Shown piece after piece: positions 11,614 through 20,758 of a stretch of 64,000 nucleotides of DNA. The notes under the pieces were generated by a model. That model was given only the letters and a program-made list of their open reading frames with translations, searched no databases and had not been told where the DNA came from. How positions within the stretch are numbered: position 1 is the first letter of the stretch; each line of letters begins with the position of its first letter. Both the position numbers and the translations under genes were made by a program. The DNA comes from Cycas panzhihuaensis (Eukaryota; Cycadophyta), in NCBI GenBank assembly GCA_023213395.1, contig CM041465.1:39005741-39069740 (forward strand). Direction: 5' to 3'.

Positions 11614-12921
11614 TTAGATGACCACCTCCTCCTTGGGACCTCCCCCAGCTGTTGGTACCTCCTCCTCCTCTGGTACCACCTCGTAAACAACCTGGCCTGT
11701 CGGAGCATCACCTCCACCTTCCTTAGCTACTACTGTTGCCACAGCTCTAGCTCTCCTGACTATCCTCAACCTCCTGATTAGTGTGCGTGGTGGTCTACCT
11801 CTCCCTAAAGTTCCTAACGGACCCGCCTCTCCTCCTATGGCCCCCGAAAGCCCTCCCTCACCTCCTGCGGTCCTTGGTGGACTTGCCTCGTCACCTGCCA
11901 CTCCTGATGGGCCTGCCCCATCACCTCCACTATCACCATCATCATCTCCTCTAGGCCCTCCTCTTGCTCTGCCTATCTCATCATCACCATCCCACCTCAC
12001 CCCTCTATATGGGTCTATCATATAATCTGCCATGGTGAGGAGGTCCAGTGATGTCGCCTGCACTAAGCGTCAGACATGTGCTTGATCCTCAGTCCCCCTA
12101 AACCGAGTCTGCCATCTATGGGCCATGGGAGCCCACACTGAGATAGGGTGTAGCCCTCCCGCTGGTGGGACCGCTTCGAAGTGATAAAAAAACCAGTACT
12201 ACCACAATGTGCTATAAGAAAAACCTCCTCTCCCGGTCACTCTGATGGCGTCTAGTTGGGCGATCAGGTTCGCCGCTATAAGGGTGGCCCAGTCCATCCT
12301 CTCCCCAGTCTCACATCTCCTCACTGTGTCCATCCAGTCACTGGGAATGTCTCTATAGTTTTGTTTACAGGAAATCTGGAATAGAATACCCAATGTGATC
12401 AATTTCCTCACACGAGCAATCTGTGACATAACCATGCTCTGAACAAATATCCCTCACCTCTCTCACTTGTCCTGACCTGTGAAGAATGCAGTAGCCTCTT
12501 TGTGTGCAACATCATTAATAGGTAATGCCCCTAGTGAAACTAGTACCCCTACCACTGGTACTCCTAGGATCCTCCATATGTCTCCTAGTATGATAGTAAC
12601 GTCCTCTACCTAGGGGAGGTGAAATATGTGTCGCCTGCGATCCTAGTGCGAGATGATATCAACTAGAAGATGCCGATTCGAAGTATACTACATCATCCTA
12701 ATGACCTTTAGCATGCCACATCTCCCTAAAATCTACTTGTCTCCCTGAGTTAGCATCTCTATTAAACTCATCATCGCAACGCCAATGTTCGCGTGATTGT
12801 CCACCATAATAATCGCCTGTCAAGCATCCAAAACTAGTCAGAACACCTGTGTATCTATCTGCCTACCTTCAAGACTACATCTCAACCCCTCTTGGCTGAG
12901 TTTGGCACTCCTTTGGGCCAT
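11614..12921 (-). pseudogene. Antisense gene with plant-mobile-domain-like protein, broken
   Basis: Reads opposite to gag-pol, about 435 codons from the ATG at 12921 (MAQRSAKLSQEGLRC) to the stop at 11614. The segment HIFHLP, a stop, then VEDVTIILGDIWRILGVPV at about 12560-12640 resembles the core of plant mobile domain (PMD, aminotransferase-like) proteins, in which an HxFHLP-type motif precedes a T(I/L)xDVxxLLGLPV motif. Next come WMDTVRRCETGERMDWATL and a Gly/Pro/Asp/Glu-rich tail (12063-11614). About seven stops, mostly TAG and TGA, interrupt it. Extra ORFs, some antisense, are known between pol and 3' LTR in Tat elements such as Grande. The PMD call rests on motifs seen by eye. A nuclear or silencing-related role is only inferred. 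Confidence 0.6.
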
Positions 12922-12958
12922 CTTTTACTTTTTTAGTTGGTTGGCCTCCACCCCGCGC

Positions 12959-12984
12959 TAAACTCTGCGGTACCGCAGAGTTTA
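12959..12984. promoter_or_regulatory. Perfect 26-bp palindrome upstream of the antisense gene
   Basis: The 13-base half TAAACTCTGCGGT is followed at once by its exact reverse complement, with no loop. It lies 38 bp upstream of the antisense ATG. The same palindrome, less perfect, recurs in the LTR U3 regions. It could be an operator-like protein-binding site or a hairpin in RNA. The sequence does not tell which. Confidence 0.7.
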
Positions 12985-13330
12985 GTATGGGGCCCCACTG
13001 AGTTTTTATCTCCATCTCAGCAGCCCCACAACAAATTTCGCAGCACCATGATCTTTGCTACTGGGCTAGTGACACCCCCACAAAAGGGGGGGATTTCACC
13101 TAAATAACCCAAAATTTTTTCTAGGGTGGGCTACACTCGAGCCCACCAAGATCAGGGCTACCTAATGCCCTAGTCCTCCCTCTCTCTAGGCCTAATTCAG
13201 GCTCTAGGAGATCCCATTATGCCCTTAAGGGGCCCAAAACTACCTAACAAAAGCTTAAAAATACATCAACTTTGAATGAAGAAATGGAAAGGGTAAGGGG
13301 CGATCCACTCACTGGATATGGCCTAGCTAT
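12985..13330 (-). promoter_or_regulatory. U3-like upstream region of the antisense gene
   Basis: On the minus strand, 13070-13020 reads like the U3 module of LTR C: AGTAGCAAAGATCATGGTGC then TGCGAAATTTGTTGTGGGG, compared with GCTACAAACTCTATGGTACT then GCGAAGTTTATTGTGG in LTR C. A degenerate 24-bp palindrome lies at 13033-13056. This suggests that the antisense gene's promoter derives from, or co-evolved with, the LTR promoter. The match is short and was made by eye. Confidence 0.4.
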
Positions 13331-14050
13331 CACCATCTCATCTCCTAGGTCCTGATGGCTATCTTCGCGCCTTAATCCAATGGTCTGATCTCCCTTCGCA
13401 TGCCTCTGAAGTTAGGCAGTGCTTCGCTACGTAAGGAAAAGGGCTCTGAATCGATCGTGAGCCTGTGAAAATGAATCATGCTTTCGCTGAGTTTTCCATA
13501 TATAGGTGGGTTCCCTCATGGGCATCTCCTCCTTTTCTCTTACCGCGATAGCCCTTGGGACCATCTCTCTCCCCATGTTACCTTTGCCTTTTGGATCTGT
13601 CTCCCATTTTGCCTCTGTGTCCCTCTTTTCTTCTCACCCTCTAGGTGCATCTATGGTGTTCCCTTTAGTGGTGTGAGGCCCCTTCTACCTCGATTTTTGT
13701 GCCATCCCTAAAGATACCTATGTTTATACTCATTTGTCTTATTTCTTCATCCTGAACCCATTTTTCCTGCCCATTCATACCTCTGGGACTTCCAAAGGAA
13801 GCACCTTCCCCATTTAGGACCATGCCTCACTTCCTTCAGCAACCTTTGGGACTCTAGAGGGGCTTTTTCACTGTCGTTTCCTTTTCGTCCACCGAGTCGG
13901 TCTCCTTGTCCTTGGGTAACCTCATCCTTGGGTCCTCCTGCCCTTTACGACCTCTATCGATAGCTGCCTGAGTTCCTCATGACTGCTTCACCCCTGTTGA
14001 ATCCATTTTACTCATCGCCCTTATTAGCACTCTTTTTCCTCGATTTGCCC
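13331..14050. other. Non-coding spacer before the second RNase H
   Basis: C- and T-rich on the plus strand. One open stretch (13478-13711) has no recognisable domain. I see no further feature. Confidence 0.5.
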
Positions 14051-14075
14051 TATTGAGATCTCCATCTTTTCTACT

Positions 14076-14480
14076 ATGATATTACTCATCTTCACTGACA
14101 GTAGAAGCCGCGACAACCTAGGCCCTTCCGCTGCTGCATGGATCCTCCGTGAGCCTTACAGATATGACTACATACATTCTGAGGTCTTCCTTCCCAAAGC
14201 CACTAATAACAAAGCTGAGTACACAACTATTATTAAGGCTCTTAACGATACGCTCCACTTCCATCATCCTCTTCTGCGACTCTCAGGTCCTGGTGTCCCA
14301 TCTCACTTAAGTTTACTAGGTGCATTGCCCACACCTGAGAGCCCTCGCCTTGACTGCTAGGTCTCTTTTGGCATGCTTCTCTTCTGTTGATATTCGACAT
14401 ATTCTTTGGGATTGCAATGTTGAGGTGGATAGCCTTGTTCGTCTTATCCTTGAGCGTCGCCTCCCCTTCCTAGGTGACCC
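14076..14480 (+). pseudogene. Second, archaeal-type RNase H (aRNH) of element A, frameshifted
   Basis: A second RNase H domain, separate from the one next to RT. LIFTDSRSRDNLGPSAAAW is the first strand with a catalytic Asp (residue 8). LPKATNNKAEYTTIIKAL carries the catalytic Glu (residue 48) in the ATNNxAEY signature of archaeal/plant-type RNase H. After a frameshift before 14278 the third motif appears as CDSQVLVSHL, and a final acidic position follows in RHILWDCNVEVDSLV (about 14395-14440). Tat elements are known to carry such an aRNH. Here it lies downstream of integrase and of the antisense gene, about 550 bp before the 3' LTR. It would help remove RNA from the RNA-DNA hybrid. Confidence 0.82.
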
Positions 14481-14982
14481 CCCTTGAGAGATTTATCTGG
14501 TCAGCCAGGTGCCCAGGTCTTTGGTCATCTCTTCCTTCATATTGTGATCTATTCACACCTCTGAAAGTTGGCCGCTAATGAGGTTAAACTATTGTGACCA
14601 CCAGGTTTGTTTCTTTACCCTACTCTTAGCACCACTCTTGGTATATGATCCCCACTATCTTGACTTACTTATGCACATAACACCCTATTCATAACGTATG
14701 TTTAATCGTGCTTGTAGTCATCACCACCCTTTTTCTTGTACTCTTATGATGGGGGCATCCCTGTCATCCATTACCATTGCAAGTTGACTATAGGGCAACA
14801 CATAGACAACCCCTATATCCCCGCTCACTCGCCCCCATACCCACGTGTTCTACCATGACACTTGCCATCGCCCTTGGCTTATACCATTTTTATGTTTATT
14901 TATATATATATATATATATCTCGCTAACATGGTGTTGCTAGCATTTACCATTAGGTTGCACTTCCGATCAACGAGACTTTGC
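14481..14982. other. 3' untranslated spacer of element A with short TA run
   Basis: No coding signal. A short TA run lies at about 14901-14920. Several blocks match 55880-56300 of element B in reverse orientation (CCTCATTAGCGGCCAAC-type block on the minus strand), so this segment is a conserved part of the element body. Confidence 0.6.
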
Positions 14983-14996
14983 TACCTAGGGGGCAG
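14983..14996 (+). other. Polypurine tract of element A
   Basis: CCTAGGGGGCAG sits directly before the TG of the 3' LTR, where plus-strand synthesis would be primed. The matching place in element B reads CTAAGGGTATAG. Confidence 0.6.
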
Positions 14997-17900
14997 TGTT
15001 TCCTGGTTATCGGGAATGGGTATGGATGAGTCGACTCAAGTAAGTGCAATTATTCTTCTATCCTTTGCCTTGGTCTATTTCAGAAAGGTAGATTGAAGCA
15101 CCTCTTTGTTTTCATTACATGATTGACTCATTCATTTGTACAACCATTATGCATCCATTGCCTGATCATGCTATATGATATCATTTCACCCTATGACGAT
15201 CTAGGGATATCAATCCCAATGGCACTCCACAACCCTCCTATACATCTCCACATCATCCTAAGCACTGTGGAACCCTTGTGACCCGTTCACAACTCTGTTG
15301 CCATACCTCAACCTTTAGCACCTTACCTAGGTGTCGTTAGTGTATGTTTATTTATTTATCGACCTTTTGGGAGTTTTAGGTCTTTGGTACTTCGCTGGTC
15401 TAGGTCTCTTCGATCCCATGATTGTTCCCAGCCATCTGGACAGAGGGTCACACCTCCCAAGTCTGGGGTACCTCTCTTTCTGATTTCCTAACCCTCTTTT
15501 CTTTCTTTTTTGTGTCTGCTATTATCGCACTGCGGTAAAGATTGCAGTACTGCTACAAACTTTGTGGCACCACAAAGTTTACCACGGGGCGATTGTCACA
15601 CTTCATTTTTTTAAATATGGCATGGAAAATTCCACATTTATTGTGAAATTGTCACATGGCTGAGTTGTATTCCTAGCCCTAGTCGAACCCTAATCACTCG
15701 ATTGAGCTAGGGTTCGGTTTAAATTCCAAAAAAGACATCATTTCCTCCTCTTCTTCCACTCTCTTTAATCTCTTTTCTCACTCACACAGGATATCTCCTA
15801 TAGAAAGACCCTATAACCCTTGAGATATCAGCTCACCAGTTTGAGATCAGCCTCCTACATCCTCATATTTGTAGCAGTAGGTATGAGATAAGGCTACCTC
15901 AAGCAAGACATACTCCAAGCTCGCTTCCAAGCATAAGCATCACACCTTGATCAAGTTTCCTCTTTAGATTTGGCAGTCTCCATAGGGTTTTACTTGCAAA
16001 CCTTGTAGGGCTACCCTCTTCTCCTATTTCCCTAGGTATATCTTCTCCTGATCTATCCCCCAATAGGTATTCTTCCTCCGTTATTACGTTTGGCTTCTCT
16101 TAAATTGCTCAAAAGTGGTTGGAATATCCTGTAACATCCCTTGTTTCTCAGATTTCTACTGTACATAGGAGGCATTCCCTCCTATTTTCATTCTTTGCCT
16201 ACCATTCCTTTTAGCTCTTCCCTGGTTTCTTCAAGGAGACAGTGAGGAAGAGGCTCCAAAGAGGGTGAGTGAAAGGAGTCAAGGTGGGTTCCACAACCCA
16301 ACAAGGCCTTCTCCTCAAGGGCAACCCCCTTCTCCCCCTCTCCTCTTTCTCCTCTGTGCTTCCCTTGGGCTACTAAAGAGCTCCCAGAAGAGAGGTCGCC
16401 GCTGGTACCAGTGTACATAGCCCATTGCTACACTTACTTTAGCTTTGTGAGCCTTACATGGGTAGGAATTGCAGCCCCTAGTTAGACTCTACTTTGCCTT
16501 TGAGTGTTAGATTAGTTTGGGGTTTGCAAAAGTTGCACATGGCGATTTTTATAATGTTAGCAATATTTGTAACTTTATTACAGCCTGTCACCCCTATTTT
16601 AGCTTTTATTTTACTGTGTTTACTTGCTGTTTATGTGCTTGAACAATGTGGAGGTGTGTGTCTTGGGGGGTTAGCCATTCCAAGGCTAACCACCTTTCTT
16701 CTCTTTTCTTATCTTCCTTGTATAGAGAAAAGTTGAAGATTGATCCTTAATGCAAAACTTCTCTCGGTTAAGATAGTTTGCTTGTATTACTTTATGAACT
16801 TTGTACACATATGCATTTTTCTCCCTAGCAGCCCCTTGGGAAAGGAAAACATTTTTTTACTGTAGGTTTTTTCTCTTCATTACATATGGAGGAGGAAGGA
16901 AACACATCAACACAGGTATGTTCTTTCCCTCTCCTCTAATATCACTTTCAAGTCAATTCACATAGTCTTTTCCACCTTTCTTTTCCGCTCTTTGCCTTTT
17001 GATTTAGGGAAGGTAAGGAAGCCCCGAGCATCACCGCATCACATTGCTCATGTTTGGGGAATAAAAAGAGGAAGCTGCATGCAACACGAGGGAATGCACT
17101 CATCCAACCTCCCAGTTTTCTAGGTACGCCGCTACTCTTCCCTCATCGCTTCTTTTCTCTCACTTAAAGTTGTTTACTTGCATGCATAATACCTAAAAGG
17201 AAAAAGAGTAAAGTAAACTTGCATATATCACTTGCATATTCTTATTCTGCTTGTCCATTTAAGAAATTGCATAAAGTAGATGTCGCATCCACTTGCATTC
17301 GTACTTGTTGTACATGCTTCTGCTTAGCCTTGCATCTCATGCATGCATGCTTGTAACCCTTTAGCTAGCCTTGTTTACTTTTTCCCATTTGAAAATAAAA
17401 GGAGAGTGAGGTTATAACACCTCATTTTATGATTTTCTTTTTATTTGTAAAAACACAACATTATATTCCTCACTTTACCATAATACATAAAAGTACAACC
17501 CCTTACATGCAGAACAGTTGAAACCCCCCTTTTCACTGTTGCCTCATATCCCCAAGTCTGCCTTGGGTATAGTGACCTAAAGAAGATCTTCCCTTTAGGC
17601 CACTCCCCTTTAGTCTTTATCACACCTACCTTAGCTAGGCATCCTTAGCGTACCCTTTAGGTTAGTTCTGCTTGGGGGTTAGTCATCCAACCACCCCGTT
17701 ATGAGTGTGAGTCATCCTCTTGCTTGCTTGGGTACACCTCTCTCACACCCCTTTTATTCCATGTGGGGAGTCATTCCCTCGCTTACCTTTACCTCCTTCC
17801 TTTAGCCATCCAAGGGTGGAAGGACCTATCCCTTGAGGTTACTTGGGAAAACGAGGATATTCCTCATTCTTTCCACCTTTCAAACCAAAATTAAGTTACC

Positions 17901-18069
17901 CAGAAGGGAGTTGTGTGCCATTCGTGGGTCCCGAACCTGCGTTCTGATGCACAGATACCCTTTGTGGGTGATCTCTTTCACTTGCCAGATTGATCCTAGA
18001 TTATGAAACCCTTCATCAATCGATCTAATCTTAACCAAGTGTGGTTACCATCCCATAAGCACAATTCCA
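14997..18069 (+). repeat. 3' LTR of element A (3073 bp)
   Basis: Begins TGTTTCCTGGTTATCGGGAA and ends GCACAATTCCA. It is collinear with 123-3215, with frequent mismatches, mostly transitions, and small indels. After the final CA at 18068-18069 comes TAAAG, the right copy of the target-site duplication. Confidence 0.92.
15541..15585 (+). promoter_or_regulatory. U3 palindromic module in 3' LTR of element A
   Basis: At 15557-15580 the arms AAACTTTGTGG and CCACAAAGTTT are exact reverse complements around a CA centre. It is preceded by GATTGCAGTACTGCTAC, as in the 5' LTR. This copy is better preserved than the one at 682-705. Confidence 0.5.
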
Positions 18070-18074
18070 TAAAG
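18070..18074. repeat. Target-site duplication of element A, right copy (TAAAG)
   Basis: Exact repeat of 118-122, directly after the 3' LTR. Confidence 0.9.
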
Positions 18075-20185
18075 TAAGGTATTTTGTATCTTTATCTTTG
18101 TTATGTGGTGAGAGAATGTGAGGGTACAAGTTATTACTATTTATATTATGTTTCTAAGAAAAAAGGAAAGTGAACGAATAACACACTCACTCTTTCTTTT
18201 CCTAGGTATTAACCTCCGTCTCTTTATCTTTTATAAGCATAGAAGATAAAAGGCAAGTAAGTAACCAAGGAAAAGAATGTAAGCATTAATGTGAGTTGAC
18301 TTAATGGCATGCAAGGGAAAGTGAGATATAAGTAGAAGAATACACAACCTATCCCACCCAAATCCTAGCAGAAGTGAGAAGTTTGAGCGGGAGGGAGAGA
18401 AAGTAGAGACGTAGCTAGTGGGGAGCAACACCTACTGATGCAACGCGATTGTCTTCCCCTTACGTAGGTAAACAAAACAAACGACAAGCAATGTAATGCA
18501 AACTATCTTTTCCTTTTATCTTTCCTTTTTCTTTTTGGGGGGTAAAACAGGGGATGAAGGTGAAGTGCAGAAGGTCAAAATAGGAGCATACCCGAAAATT
18601 GGACGGTCGATGTAGAGGACTCCTTGCTTCCTTCACAGTCCACACTTGCTTCCTCGACATGCTTTGTCGCAGATGGTGTGGCGAAAGGAACACCGGCGGG
18701 GGCTTCCTTACCTTCCCCAATACTCAAATGTGAAAGAATAAAAGGAAAGAAAGGAATGCTTATGATAAAATTTTAAAGTATTATAATACCGGTGTGGGGA
18801 GTGCGCATACCTGTAATGGAGGCCTTTGTTCATCTCAAACAGGCAGAACCTACATAACAAACGATTTTCCCTTTCCCAAGGGGCACTAGATGCACATGGG
18901 AGCAAGTATGGATAAAATATATGTATATGCTTTGTCTTTAAAAGAAAGAAGTGAAATGATAACTTTGATGAATATATTTTAAATAATCAAACATACAACA
19001 CTAGTTTTATTTTACCATGTATGCACAACAAACCAATAATGCAAATAAGGGGGTAAAAAGGAGAAAGATGGGTAGCCTCTGAATGGCTGACCCTTCCAAC
19101 AGAATGCTTCCATGTTCCCAAGCGCTCAAGTAAATGGTTAAAAGAGACAAGATCATCTGATAGTAAAGGAAAACAATAGGTTTTACATACAAGAAGAAGT
19201 GTTACAAGAAAGTTTCAAAAGTCACAAAAGCTGCAAAAGTTGCAAAGCGTAACTTTTGTAAGATTTTACAAAAGTAAACCAAAAGCTAAGAAACACAAAA
19301 GGGGTGCTAATAACCAAGTTTTTATGGGGTCTTGGTGGCTAGTTGCAGGGATAGCAAGGGGCTACTAATGCTGCAATCGGTAGAGCTCCCTATCCCAAAA
19401 GGTTTCTGGGTGAGCTAGGGAGGTATAGGGAATGAAAAGGAATGGAGAGTAGGGGGATACCCTTGAGGAGAAGGCGTAAGGATGCAGAACCCTGCCTAAA
19501 ACTCCTTTCTCTCTCCACAGGTTACCTTTCCTTCCACCTCCTTGAATGGACCCAAAGAAAACTTTGAGGAGAAGAGGGATGAACTAATGGAAGGGAGGGT
19601 TTACCTCCTAAGATGGAAAAATGAAAAGGAAACTTCACACACAAAATAGGAAACTCAAGCTAAGAAAATGCTTATGCTGTAAAAGAAGGGACATACACAG
19701 GTTTGTAGATACCTGGTAGGAGTAGATTAGAAGTAGATCTACTATGTAAACTAAAAGAAGAAGAGGTTCCCTTTGGGGGATGACTGGAAAATCCTTGCAG
19801 TGGTGAAAAAGAGGAGCATAGCCTACAGAAAACTTGTGCTTGAGACTTAGAAAAGCACTTGTGACATGGATCTATCTTAAGAGCTTCTACTGTAAAATTA
19901 TAACTCACAATTTTGCCCTGTAGGAGATGATAATTGGATTAGGAGGTAGGTACAACCAGGTAGGAGCTTGTTTTAAAACCTTTTCTTGAGAAGATGGAGA
20001 AAAAAAAGGAGTAAGAAGAGGAAGAATGAGGTAAATTTTGGGTTTTTAAACCTAATCCTATCCCAACAGACGATTAGGATTCGCCCTGGGTAGGAAATAA
20101 CCCAATACCACGTGGCAATTTTGTATTCAATGTGAAATTAGCTATATCCAGACAAAAAAAAGCTTTTGAACAATCACACCACAAT

Positions 20186-20235
20186 AAACTTCGCAGTACC
20201 ATAGAGTTTGTAGCGATACTACAGAGTTTACAATG
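20186..20235 (-). promoter_or_regulatory. U3 palindromic module in LTR C
   Basis: AAACTTCGCAGTACCATAGAG begins the 24-bp inverted repeat at 20186-20209, followed by a second half-site, TAGCGATACTACAGAGTTTA. It is the same module as in LTR A, in reverse. Confidence 0.45.
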
Positions 20236-20758
20236 GTTTAGCCAAAATTAAGATAAAATAAAAAAGTGGAGAGCCCAGGGGGCTTCCAAAAAGGGGGGTC
20301 CTAGACCTTAAGAGAGCATAATGCAGTGTCAAGGTGTAAGGGAGGTCATGGGACTTAGAGGGACCACGATAGGTAGGAAAACGATGGTCAAGGACTTCAA
20401 AAAGAGACAAGTGGCATATAAGGGCAACAACCAGGCCTAGGAGGGGTGCTAGGGGTTATGTGATACTAAGGAATAATGAAAGATAGGGCTACGGGAGCCA
20501 AAAGTGCTTGGGGACATCGTGGAGACATGGTGGAGGGTCATGGAGTGCTATGGGATGTGTATCCTGAGTTGTCATAGGTTAAAAGTATTAAGATGTAATA
20601 TGAATAGGTAACAAATACATAATGATTACACACTCAACCAATCAATGTGTAATGTGCCTCTATCGACAATCTCTAAAGCCAATGGGAGTGAGGATAGAAG
20701 TATACCTATACTTACCTGAGTCGATTCGCCCATGTCCATTCCCGGTAATAAGGAAACA

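Larger units (their letters stand above)
123..18069 (+). mobile_element. Full-length Tat/Ogre-like Ty3/gypsy LTR retrotransposon (element A)
   Basis: A complete but inactive element of 17.9 kb. Order: 5' LTR, PBS, gag, protease, RT, RNase H, integrase, antisense PMD-like gene, archaeal-type RNase H, PPT, 3' LTR. It is bounded by TG...CA LTR ends and an exact TAAAG duplication. Very long LTRs, a PBS that does not match tRNA-iMet, a second RNase H and an extra antisense gene all point to the Tat lineage. Every reading frame is broken by stops and frameshifts. The two LTRs differ at many positions, so the insertion is old. It sits inside a reverse-oriented LTR of the same broad family. Confidence 0.93.
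18070..20758 (-). repeat. Minus-strand Tat LTR (LTR C), main part
   Basis: Reads as an LTR of the same broad family on the minus strand. Its 5' end on the right, TGTTTCCTTATTACCGGGAA, matches the start of LTR A, followed by a GAATCGACTCAGGTAAGT-type block. Inside it, AAACCTAATCCTATCC... GTGGCAATTTTGTATT (20046-20130) and GGGGGCTTCCTTACCTTCCC (about 18698-18717) align with reversed LTR A and with LTR B. The bases right of 20758 do not look like a Tat PPT, so C is a solo LTR or a 5' LTR whose body lies left of the window. Element A interrupts it. Confidence 0.83.

Noticed and set aside
11783-12025. Proline/serine-rich plus-strand frame
   Set aside because: It is the complement of the Gly/Pro/Asp-rich tail of the antisense gene; the antisense reading has the supporting PMD-like motifs upstream.
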